Origin: CAYRFQ01 sp964423615
GTDB taxonomy: Bacteria > Planctomycetota > Planctomycetia > Gemmatales > Gemmataceae
Direction of reading: 5' to 3'
Assembly (NCBI GenBank): GCA_964423615.1
Contig: CAYRFQ010000034.1
Span: 1-64,000, forward strand
DNA: 64,000 nt
Part shown: positions 8,416 to 15,858 of the stretch, piece by piece
Layout: every line of letters begins with the position of its first letter
How positions within the stretch are numbered: the stretch's first letter is position 1
Translations under genes and position numbers: made by a program
Notes under the pieces: generated by a model
The model's database searches: none
Told to the model about the DNA's origin: nothing
The model's input: only the letters and a program-made list of their open reading frames with translations

Positions 8416-9351
8416 ATGTCGGAAACGACGATAAGCCGTACGAAGAAGTACGTTACCAAACTTGCCTGGATGATTTCATGGAGCCTGCGAGCTTTGCGGC
8501 CGGGACAATTTCCGATTTACGCGGCTGGACTTGCGCTCTTTCTTAGTGGGCTCGTTCACGTAGGCGTCTGGTTTGTAGAAGGTAGCTCTTGGCAAGGACC
8601 GTTGTCGTGGAGGAAACCGATCCTCTTCGGGTTGTCCGGAGGTGTGACCGCGATTTCGGTAGGCTGGGTCCTTGGGGTGATGCCACGTTGGAAGTTGGAT
8701 CGTTGGCTTGGCTGGACATTCGCAATCTCGATCGTGATCGAAGTCGCGTTGATCACGATGCAAACCTGGCGTGGCGTACGCTCCCACTTCAACCACGAGA
8801 CCGCCTTTGACGAGGGCGTCTACGGGATGATGGGCGTGCTCATTTTGATCGTGACGTTCATCATCGGCTTTCTAGCCGTTCGGAGCCATTCTCGCCTCGA
8901 AACCAGTCCTTCCATGGGTGTGGCCATTCGCGGTGGTTTGTGGTTCCTGTTGGCTGCGTGCTTACTCGGCTGGTTGATCCAGCAGATCGGAGAGCAGCAG
9001 TTGGCGTCCGGTGGAAACGCAGAGATTTATGGCCAAGCAGGGGTGTTGAAATTCCCCCACGGGATGTCCTTGCACGCGATCCAGGCCTTGCCGATTTTGG
9101 TCTGGATGTGTGCTGTCGGTGGTTCGCGAGAGGGCCAGAAACTTTGGGCCGTATGGTCGGCCGTGGTTGGCTATCTGTTGCTGACGATATACAGTGTCGT
9201 TCAGACGTTCGAGGGCAGGGCTCGCTACGACCTCACGATGACGACGGGAGCACTCTTGTTGCTCGGAATGGCCGGTGTTGGACTGCCGTTTCTGTTGGCG
9301 ACGGTGGGGATGGCGAAGCGGCCATTCAAGGCTGGAACGACAATCGCATAA
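8416..9351 (+). CDS. Multi-pass membrane protein, function unknown
   Basis: A 311-residue protein with about eight hydrophobic helices; recognisable ones include AGLALFLSGLVHVGVWFV, ISIVIEVALITMQTW, VLILIVTFIIGFLAV, and ALLLLGMAGVGLPFLLATV. Short charged loops separate them. A conserved-looking HFNHET loop and FPHGMSLHAIQALPIL carry His residues inside or next to membrane segments, which could hint at haem or metal binding, but this is only a suggestion. The ATG at 8416 has GGGAG upstream and avoids overlap with the preceding gene; a frame reaching back to 8296 would overlap it. I do not recognise the family. Confidence 0.7.
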   Translation: MSETTISRTKKYVTKLAWMISWSLRALRPGQFPIYAAGLALFLSGLVHVGVWFVEGSSWQGPLSWRKPILFGLSGGVTAISVGWVLGVMPRWKLDRWLGWTFAISIVIEVALITMQTWRGVRSHFNHETAFDEGVYGMMGVLILIVTFIIGFLAVRSHSRLETSPSMGVAIRGGLWFLLAACLLGWLIQQIGEQQLASGGNAEIYGQAGVLKFPHGMSLHAIQALPILVWMCAVGGSREGQKLWAVWSAVVGYLLLTIYSVVQTFEGRARYDLTMTTGALLLLGMAGVGLPFLLATVGMAKRPFKAGTTIA

Positions 9352-9425
9352 GGCGGCTGGTTGTGGGCGCTAGCTTCTGGAGCGCCTTCCTTCATCTCCT
9401 TCTATACCACTTCCTCCCGGGTGCG

Positions 9426-9431
9426 TATAAT
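9426..9431 (+). promoter_or_regulatory. Possible -10 element of the obg operon
   Basis: A perfect TATAAT lies 59 bp before the obg ATG in the gap after the membrane-protein gene. No good -35 hexamer is found at 16-18 bp, so this is a tentative extended or activator-dependent promoter. Confidence 0.35.
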
Positions 9432-9489
9432 ACACCCAATCGAAATTCCAACTGCCTTCCTGGAAGGCATTCTCCTTGAGCCAATTATC

Positions 9490-10518
9490 ATGTTTGTCGA
9501 TCGTGTGAGCATATATGTGAAGGGTGGCGACGGTGGTCGTGGAATGAGTAGCTTTCGCCGAGAAAAATACGTACCCCGAGGCGGTCCGGATGGTGGCGAC
9601 GGTGGCGATGGTGGTTCGGTGATCGTCCGAGCCATTCCCGGGACAGACAACCTGTCTGATCTCGCTCACCGGAAACACTGGCGTGCAGACAGTGGAGGGG
9701 CTGGCGGCCCAAACAATCGGCATGGCAAGAATGGCGGCGACTTGATCATTCCCGTACCACCAGGAACGATGATCCGGGACCGCGATCGCGGACATGTGTT
9801 GAAGGACCTCGTAGAACCACATGCAGAAGTCGTGGTTGGTCGTGGTGGTCGAGGCGGTCGCGGCAACAGTGCGTTCACGAGTGCCACCAACCGGGCGCCG
9901 CGACAGTTCGAACCAGGGATCCCTGGAGAAGAACGTTGGCTCGTCCTTGAGTTGAAAGTCATTGCGGACGTCGGCCTTGTCGGGTTTCCCAACGCCGGAA
10001 AGTCTACTTTGTTGAGCCGCCTTTCTCATGCTCGTCCCGAGATTGCCGATTATCCGTTCACGACGAAACATCCCAACTTGGGGATCGTGACGTTCGGTGA
10101 CGACCAGCGGTTTGTACTCGCCGACCTGCCCGGTTTGATCGAAGGCGCGAGCGAAGGAATCGGATTGGGCCACGAGTTCCTACGACACGTCGAGCGTACC
10201 CGGGTGATTGTGCATATCGTCGAACCGTGTCCTCCGGACGAATCCGACCCGCTTGAAAACTATTTTGCCATCCGACAGGAACTGGAATCCTACAGTAACG
10301 AACTCATCAAGAAGCCCGAACTCATAGCCGTGAGTAAGTCGGAGTTGCCTGGAGCGGAAGAACAGCGGCAACGTCTTGAAGAAAGGCTCGACAAGCAAGT
10401 TTTTGGGATCTCTGCCGTCACAGGACAGGGGCTTGCCCAGTTGTTGGGCGCTGTGGTCAATCGGCTGGCCGAACTTTCGCGAGGAGTTTTTGACGACGGC
10501 CTGCCGGAGCAAAAATGA
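9490..10518 (+). CDS. obg: Obg/CgtA GTPase, ribosome assembly factor
   Basis: An essential-type GTPase that binds the 50S subunit and couples ribosome assembly to nutrient state. The 342-residue product has the glycine-rich Obg fold (FVDRVSIYVKGGDGGRG... GGDGGDGGSV, residues 1-158) and the G domain with G1 GFPNAGKST at 165, switch II DLPGLIEGAS at about 212, and the NKxD motif altered to VSKSE near 280. The C-terminal TGS/OCT extension of some Obg proteins is absent. The ATG at 9490 begins the canonical MFVDRV. The stop TGA lies inside a 48-bp-period tandem repeat, and the next gene coaX is in the same reading frame 63 bp on. The G4 change (SKSE for NKxD) weakens guanine recognition on paper, although the family is variable there. 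Confidence 0.95.
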   Translation: MFVDRVSIYVKGGDGGRGMSSFRREKYVPRGGPDGGDGGDGGSVIVRAIPGTDNLSDLAHRKHWRADSGGAGGPNNRHGKNGGDLIIPVPPGTMIRDRDRGHVLKDLVEPHAEVVVGRGGRGGRGNSAFTSATNRAPRQFEPGIPGEERWLVLELKVIADVGLVGFPNAGKSTLLSRLSHARPEIADYPFTTKHPNLGIVTFGDDQRFVLADLPGLIEGASEGIGLGHEFLRHVERTRVIVHIVEPCPPDESDPLENYFAIRQELESYSNELIKKPELIAVSKSELPGAEEQRQRLEERLDKQVFGISAVTGQGLAQLLGAVVNRLAELSRGVFDDGLPEQK

Positions 10519-10570
10519 CCAGGAGGACCCGGAGTTTTTGGCGACGGCCTGTCGGAGCAAAAACGACCAG
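10484..10570 (+). repeat. 48-bp-period tandem duplication across the obg stop codon
   Basis: A 39-bp segment starting GAGTTTTTGACGACGG (10484-10522) recurs at 10532-10570 with three changes. One change turns the obg stop TGA of the first copy into CGA in the second. The period is a multiple of three, so the obg frame stays aligned through to the coaX ATG. Confidence 0.85.
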
Positions 10571-10581
10571 AAAAACAAGGA

Positions 10582-11325
10582 ATGGCCGTGGAACCACAGG
10601 TGGTTGTCGATGTCGGAAACACGCAAATGAAGTGGGGTCGATGTGCGATGGAGGGTGTGACGCATGTCGTTCGCCTTGCATCGAATGATCCCGAGGCGTG
10701 GGATCGACAACGTGATGTTTGGGACTTGCCCTCGCGATCAACTTGGGTTGTTTCAGGGGTCCACCCGAAGAATCGAGATCGATTCTCCACTTGGCTCGAC
10801 CAACAAGGCGAACAGGTCCGGGTGTTGCGGGACCCCGAAGAAATCCCCATTCGCACCCATCTTGAACATCCCGAGTATGTGGGCATCGACCGGCTGTTGG
10901 ATGCCGTCGCTGCGAACGCGCGACGGCGGCCCAAAACGCCGGCAGCCATGATCGATGCCGGGTCCGCCGTTACCGTGGATTTTTTGGACGGCGAAGGCGT
11001 GTTCGCCGGAGGTGCGATCTTTCCTGGCTTCGGTCTGATGGCCAAGTCACTCAACGATTACACGGCTCTGCTTCCGCTCGTGAAAGTTGAGACGCCACCC
11101 TCGAACATCGGGACGGACACACTGATGGCCATGCGAGTGGGCATTTTCTGGACGATCGTGGGAGGCATCGAGCGGTTGCTACGACTGTACCGCCACCAGC
11201 AGGAAACGGACATCGACGTGTTCCTCACGGGTGGCGATGGACAATTGTTGGCCACACGTTTGGACGAGCAATTCCAACTTTGGCCCGAGATGACTTTGGA
11301 AGGCATTCGGTTGAGCGTGGCATGA
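10582..11325 (+). CDS. coaX: Type III pantothenate kinase
   Basis: It phosphorylates pantothenate, the first step of coenzyme A synthesis, using the acetate-kinase/Hsp70 fold; the type III enzyme is not inhibited by CoA. The 247-residue product has the phosphate-binding DVGNT motif at residues 10-14, the GIDRLLDAVAA segment at about 94, IDAGSAVTVDF at about 123, and GGAIFPGFGLMAKSL after it; these are the diagnostic CoaX motifs. It follows obg in frame and overlaps the start of the next gene by 4 bp (ATGA), so it is translated within the obg-coaX-mnmE operon. The N-terminal ATG has no strong ribosome site (nearest is AAGGA 1-6 bases upstream), consistent with coupling to obg. Confidence 0.93.
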   Translation: MAVEPQVVVDVGNTQMKWGRCAMEGVTHVVRLASNDPEAWDRQRDVWDLPSRSTWVVSGVHPKNRDRFSTWLDQQGEQVRVLRDPEEIPIRTHLEHPEYVGIDRLLDAVAANARRRPKTPAAMIDAGSAVTVDFLDGEGVFAGGAIFPGFGLMAKSLNDYTALLPLVKVETPPSNIGTDTLMAMRVGIFWTIVGGIERLLRLYRHQQETDIDVFLTGGDGQLLATRLDEQFQLWPEMTLEGIRLSVA

Positions 11326-12482
11326 AATCTTCGACTTATCTCGCTCGATTGACACCACCTGGCATTGGTGCAATCGCGACACTGGCGCTTCGAGGTCCAG
11401 GAGCCCTGGAAGTCTTGCGAAAAACCTTCCGCCGAGCACAACAGTCACCATCCTCGCGGGATTTCTTCACGTTCCTTGAGTCGCGCGCGGAACCGGGTGC
11501 ATTCTGGTTTGGGAAATTTGGGGACCTGACGTCCGCCACCGACGAAGTGGTTCTTTCCCTTCGGCGTACCACTCCGACTCCGTGGTTTGAAATTCATTGT
11601 CATGGCGGTCGACATGTCGTTGCGATGTTGGAAGAGGTCCTGCAGCGCCACGGAGTGCAGGTCTGCTCGTGGCAGGAACTATATCGGCTCACCACAGCCG
11701 ATGAGTGGAAGGTCGTGGCGCTCGAGGCGATGACGATGGCGACCACGGTCCGGACCGCAACGATCTTGCTCGATCAGTTTCACGGGGCATTTGTCGGAGC
11801 CGTATCGAAGATTCTCGAATTGCTCCAAAATCGACAATGGGAAACGGCGAAGAACGAACTATCCAAGCTCAGGTCTTGGGCCTCTTTGGGACGTCACTTG
11901 ACGACTCCGTGGCGTGTGGTCATTGGAGGGGCTCCGAATGTTGGAAAGAGTAGTTTGATCAATCGGTTAGCTGGCTATCAACGGAGCGTCGTCGCACCAG
12001 CGCCAGGAACGACGCGAGACGTTGTATCGACGAGTCTTGCCATCGACGGTTGGCCGATCGAAGTCATCGATACTGCTGGGCTCCGGACGAGTCCCGAAGC
12101 TCTCGAAAAGGCAGGAATTGATTTGGCCACCGAGGCGTTGCAAACAGCCGACTTGGCGTTGTGGGTCGTCGATGGTTCGAACGATCCCGTTTGGCCGACC
12201 GAAGAATTTGGCCAGAAACTGGTCGTCATCAACAAGGTGGACCTTGACCCGGTTTGGGATTTTTCAAACAGGAGTGACGCTATTCTCGTTTCGGCCAAGA
12301 CTGGAAAGGGCATCGACAAATTGTGTGAGACGATTTCTCACTGGCTGGTGCCAGAGCCGCCCGAGCCGGGCACTGCAGTGCCGTTCACCGATGAATTGTG
12401 TTCGGTAATCGAAACCGCTGCGAAGCTCTGGGATTCGAATCCGGAGTCAGCTCGAGACGTGTTGGAAGAATGGAAATCGTAG
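11322..12482 (+). CDS. MnmE/TrmE-like GTPase, short form
   Basis: This resembles MnmE, the potassium-activated GTPase that with MnmG modifies U34 of certain tRNAs. The N-terminal folate-binding-like domain is recognisable (ARLTPPGIGAIATLALRGPG; FEIHCHGGRHV near 90). The G domain has G1 GAPNVGKSS at about 202, the DTAGLR motif at about 250 and NKVD at about 304. At 386 residues it is about 65 shorter than typical MnmE. It ends VLEEWKS, without the conserved C-terminal Cys-Ile-Gly-Lys motif needed for tRNA modification in the E. coli enzyme. It could be a divergent planctomycete MnmE, or a paralogue with another job. The start overlaps the coaX stop by 4 bp. Confidence 0.8.
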   Translation: MKSSTYLARLTPPGIGAIATLALRGPGALEVLRKTFRRAQQSPSSRDFFTFLESRAEPGAFWFGKFGDLTSATDEVVLSLRRTTPTPWFEIHCHGGRHVVAMLEEVLQRHGVQVCSWQELYRLTTADEWKVVALEAMTMATTVRTATILLDQFHGAFVGAVSKILELLQNRQWETAKNELSKLRSWASLGRHLTTPWRVVIGGAPNVGKSSLINRLAGYQRSVVAPAPGTTRDVVSTSLAIDGWPIEVIDTAGLRTSPEALEKAGIDLATEALQTADLALWVVDGSNDPVWPTEEFGQKLVVINKVDLDPVWDFSNRSDAILVSAKTGKGIDKLCETISHWLVPEPPEPGTAVPFTDELCSVIETAAKLWDSNPESARDVLEEWKS

Positions 12483-12511
12483 GATGGCAGGCAATCCTCT
12501 CCTACGATTTC
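12473..12511. terminator. Bidirectional hairpin terminator, mnmE-like / rpmB
   Basis: A perfect 12-bp stem GAAATCGTAGGA/TCCTACGATTTC with a 15-nt loop starts within the last codons of the mnmE-like gene (its TAG stop is in the stem) and ends 17 bp before the rpmB stop. The genes converge, so the structure can serve both. CTCTTTC follows on the plus strand. Confidence 0.65.
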
Positions 12512-12527
12512 TCTTTCAAAATGAGGA

Positions 12528-12791
12528 TTACTTGACCGGCTTGAGTTCGAACGGCTTCTTGACTTGAGGCTTCTCGACGAGACCCATACGAATGGCCTTG
12601 ACACTGGCCTTGACCCGAACGACCTTTCCATCGATGACGGTCTTGACTTTTTGGATGTTCGGCTTGAACTTCCGCCGACTAATGCCTGTAAGCTTCTTTC
12701 CAACGCCGCCGAGGTACTTCGCTTTTCCGCGGCGAGAAATCTTGTTGCCCTTGGCTGGTTTCTTCCCAGTGAAATAACACTTGACGCCCAT
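12528..12791 (-). CDS. rpmB: Large ribosomal subunit protein bL28
   Basis: An 87-residue bL28, a structural protein of the 50S subunit. It starts MGVKCYFTGKKPAKGN and has the basic core RKFKPNIQKVK and VRVKASVKAIRMG; bL28 usually runs 62-95 residues. Only one Cys is seen in the N-terminal zinc-type region, so this is probably a C-minus form. The start follows GAGGAGATACATCC. Single gene, convergent with the mnmE-like gene. Confidence 0.95.
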   Translation of the reverse strand: MGVKCYFTGKKPAKGNKISRRGKAKYLGGVGKKLTGISRRKFKPNIQKVKTVIDGKVVRVKASVKAIRMGLVEKPQVKKPFELKPVK

Positions 12792-13111
12792 GGATGTATC
12801 TCCTCGAAAATGTCCTCTTTTCGTCGTTTTCTCGCAAAACTACCAATGTAGGGAAAGAAGTCGGAATCGACAACAGCGTTTGTGCTCCCTTCGAAACCTC
12901 TCTTGACCTCAATCCCGATGGTTGCTATCTCCCGCCACACTTCCAACTGAAACTTCGATCGAACTATAACGGGTTCCACTGCGTTGGGCGTGGAGGTCCC
13001 ACCCTGGCAAGAGACGACGGACGTTCCGAGCGGAAACAGACACACGTGGCTCATCGGTCTCTTGGCTCTTGTTTGGTGTCTCTTGACTCTTGACTTCTGG
13101 GGGATGAAGGA
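12792..13111. other. 320-bp divergent intergenic region
   Basis: Holds the promoters of rpmB and of the following secreted-protein gene. No gene or strong hairpin was recognised. Confidence 0.5.
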
Positions 13112-15127
13112 ATGAAAACCTGGTGTCGGCAGAGGGGTTGGATCTTTGGACCTGCCATAATGCTCCTATTGGTTGCCCCTCTGGGTCTGGCCCAGGGGCA
13201 AAATCGTTTCGCAAGGGCTGGCTCTGAGGCAGAACCAGAGAACGCTGTTTCGGGAAACCCCACGGGTGCGGCGGCCTATCGCTTGCCCCCGAAGCACTTC
13301 ACGAGCAAACAACACTTTCACCTGCCCATTCGCATTTCCGAAGGTTCGCGTTCGCAACTGCGGGAAGTCGTTTTGTATTTGAAGAAAGGCAACGGTCCGT
13401 GGGTCAAACAGACGACGGCCGAGCCGACAGAAAAGCATTTTACTTACCGTGCCCCGGCGGACGGGGAGTATTGGTTTAGCGTAACGACCGTCGACACCGC
13501 TGGGCGATCGAACCCGGTCGACGTGACGAAGGAACCACCTGCCCTGATCGTCGTCGTGGATACGCAAGCTCCGTTGGTCGAGGTCTCGCCGGTCACTTTG
13601 CAAGGCGGAGAGAAAGCCCTGCGGTGCTTTATCAAAGACGCCAACCCGAAATACGAGACCGTGACGCTAGCGTATCTGGGAATGGATGGAGATTGGCACC
13701 AGCTTCCGGCCATGCCCTCAATGCCAGGCACGTTCGCTCTACCGACCACACCAGTGAAGGACAACACGTTCCGGTACTCGGCCAAAGACCGAGCCGACAA
13801 TCCATCCTCCGAAATCGTCTACGTGGCGTTGCCCAAGAACAACCTGGCTGCCGGGAATGGCACCAAGCCGGACGTACCTGTGATCCCTCCGAGCTTGCAC
13901 GAGGACCAGAAACCCATTCTTACCCCATCGCGATATGATGGACAAGATCCAACGACTCGGCGACAGATTCGCCAAACGAGCAACACCTCGGTGACAACCA
14001 AATACAGACAACAGGCGCAGCCACAGCTATCCGGAGGGCTGCCTGACCCAACGCAAGGAAATGCGATGAACAGAGTCGGTCCAGGGATCAACCAAGGGAC
14101 GCGGAAAAACCCACAGGTGCTGGGAGGGCATCGACCCGAAGACCGACCAACCCAACAGATCAGACGAGACGGCACGGAGGAATCGCACGATAAGGGAATC
14201 GGCAATCCAAAACCGTTTCCTGCCGGGCATGGACGAATGGAAAACCCAAACGGAGCCATCACCCAACGCAATCCGGCTGGTGTGACTCCTCCAACGGTAA
14301 CTCCTCGCCCATTGCCCCACGAGGTCTCCAATCCACCAAGTTACCAAGGGCCGTTCCAACCGAAATCGGACTCTCCTCAGAATCCTCACAGAACCGAGGA
14401 GCCAAAGACTAGTTTTCCGCCGGGCGGACAAACGCTCACGCCCAGTCCCGTGCAAAATTCCCGAACATCCTATCGTCAGCCTCAAGACATCCTGAACCGC
14501 CAGCTCATCAACACACGACAAGCGACGATCGACTATCGCCTTGATCAAGTCGGACCTAGTGGCGTGAGCAAAGTGGACGTGTGGGTGAAGTCGGACCAAG
14601 CAGGTCGATGGCAATTGCGAGCCACAGACATGGACCGTCGAAGCCCTGTCGAGGTCAACCTGCCTGGCGACGGTCTCTACGGAATCCACATGGCTGTCAC
14701 GAACGGTCACGGTCTCGGTGGACAAGCCCCTCACGCCAAGACGGTCCCGGATTTCTGGCTCGAAGTCGATACGACGGCGCCTTTTGCCCGCATCGAAAAC
14801 GTTGCTGCTGGCACGCGAGGGGCCACAGTTGAAATCGATTGGACGGCGTCGGACAGCAACCTGGGGAAGAAACCGATCTCGCTGTTCTACTCGACGACTC
14901 GCGGCGGTCCGTGGTTGCCGATAGCTCAACACATCGAAAATGAAAAGCACTACACGTGGCGATTTCCGCAGAATGTCGGGTCGCAGTTCTACATTCGTCT
15001 GGAAGTCCGCGACGAAGCCGGGAACGTGACACGGGCGGAACCGCCATCGCCGCTGACGCTGGATTTGACGCGGCCCAAGGCGTTGGTCGTTGGGGTGAGA
15101 GGGGCGGCTCCGGTTGGTGGGCAGTAA
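13112..15127 (+). CDS. Large secreted protein with Ig-like domains and a Pro/Gln-rich middle
   Basis: A 671-residue exported protein of unknown function. The signal peptide is clear (IFGPAIMLLLVAPLGLAQGQ, cleavage near residue 30). Residues about 60-250 form one or two beta-sandwich repeats (REVVLYLKKGNGPWVKQ; YWFSVTTVDTAGR; FRYSAKDRADNPSSEIVYV). Residues about 260-470 are a disordered Pro/Gln/Asn/Arg-rich linker. Residues about 480-665 repeat the beta-sandwich layout (VDVWVKSDQAGRWQL; FYIRLEVRDEAGNV). The two ends look like copies of one module, as in planctomycete envelope proteins that read 'xxxDTxAPxxxI'. A GAAGGA site precedes the ATG. A strong terminator follows, so it is probably monocistronic. 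Confidence 0.8.
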   Translation: MKTWCRQRGWIFGPAIMLLLVAPLGLAQGQNRFARAGSEAEPENAVSGNPTGAAAYRLPPKHFTSKQHFHLPIRISEGSRSQLREVVLYLKKGNGPWVKQTTAEPTEKHFTYRAPADGEYWFSVTTVDTAGRSNPVDVTKEPPALIVVVDTQAPLVEVSPVTLQGGEKALRCFIKDANPKYETVTLAYLGMDGDWHQLPAMPSMPGTFALPTTPVKDNTFRYSAKDRADNPSSEIVYVALPKNNLAAGNGTKPDVPVIPPSLHEDQKPILTPSRYDGQDPTTRRQIRQTSNTSVTTKYRQQAQPQLSGGLPDPTQGNAMNRVGPGINQGTRKNPQVLGGHRPEDRPTQQIRRDGTEESHDKGIGNPKPFPAGHGRMENPNGAITQRNPAGVTPPTVTPRPLPHEVSNPPSYQGPFQPKSDSPQNPHRTEEPKTSFPPGGQTLTPSPVQNSRTSYRQPQDILNRQLINTRQATIDYRLDQVGPSGVSKVDVWVKSDQAGRWQLRATDMDRRSPVEVNLPGDGLYGIHMAVTNGHGLGGQAPHAKTVPDFWLEVDTTAPFARIENVAAGTRGATVEIDWTASDSNLGKKPISLFYSTTRGGPWLPIAQHIENEKHYTWRFPQNVGSQFYIRLEVRDEAGNVTRAEPPSPLTLDLTRPKALVVGVRGAAPVGGQ

Positions 15128-15164
15128 CACTCACGTCGACAGACTAACTGGTAAGAATCAAAAG

Positions 15165-15198
15165 GCCTCGGGAAGTGAAGACTTCTCGGGGCTTTTTT
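15165..15198 (+). terminator. Rho-independent terminator
   Basis: A 12-bp stem with two G-U wobbles, GCCTCGGGAAGT / ACTTCTCGGGGC, has a GAAG tetraloop and is followed directly by TTTTTT. It lies 38 bp after the stop of the Ig-like secreted-protein gene and is the clearest intrinsic terminator in the window. Confidence 0.9.
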
Positions 15199-15292
15199 CG
15201 TTCTGGGTTTTGACACAGCAGACGACAGGGTTCCAGTCTGGAAAATTGGTTGGCATGCTCCTTGGTTGAATCAGCTAGTTGCTCTTCGGCAA

Positions 15293-15640
15293 TTAGACTC
15301 CCCGTTCTCGACGTAGGAGTTGGACCCAGCATCTCCAACTTTCATTACACAAGTCCTTGGGGACGACTTTGTTGACATCAATGGCGTAGCCTGCCAGAAC
15401 CAATTCCGTGAGTCGTTGCAGGTGCATGACTGCCTGTTCGGTCGAATCACGGAGATTATGCAATTCACTCTCGGCACTTTCAGGATCGGTGTTCCGCACT
15501 TTGTCAAACGACCGATGGTGTTCATCAATCCATTTCAGAAAACTTTGAACTCTTTCAAGGGCATGAGCCAACTGGTCGATTTCCGGCTTACACGAATCAA
15601 AGGGGTGCTGCCCTGGCGGTGATATGTCACTCTTTTCCAT
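15293..15640 (-). CDS. Small helical protein, hypothetical
   Basis: A possible 115-residue protein starting MEKSDISPPGQHPFD, with charged, helix-favouring sequence (IDQLAHALERVQSFLKWIDEHH; ESAESELHNLRD) and a Cys/Trp/Arg-rich end. I do not recognise it. Codon use resembles a real gene and it is the only sizeable frame in the 730-bp gap, but the ribosome site is poor (GGGG about 13 bases upstream of ATG 15640; a GTG start at 15658 is also possible). The reverse strand also has an open 100-codon frame, so the call is uncertain. Confidence 0.45.
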   Translation of the reverse strand: MEKSDISPPGQHPFDSCKPEIDQLAHALERVQSFLKWIDEHHRSFDKVRNTDPESAESELHNLRDSTEQAVMHLQRLTELVLAGYAIDVNKVVPKDLCNESWRCWVQLLRRERGV

Positions 15641-15858
15641 CAAGTCGTTTTGCCCCACAACGCAAGATGTATCCCCAGACTCCCGCTAGAAAAACAACTC
15701 AACCTTTCGATTGTACTCTCAATGTCCTTCTGTGGCCTCAGTTAGTCCTCGGGCCATTTTTTTCATCCAAGGCTTTGACACGAGAGAATGTGGATGTTTC
15801 AATCCGATGAAACTGCTAACGATGAACGACTCTCCAACATCGGTTCACGAGCCTTGTC

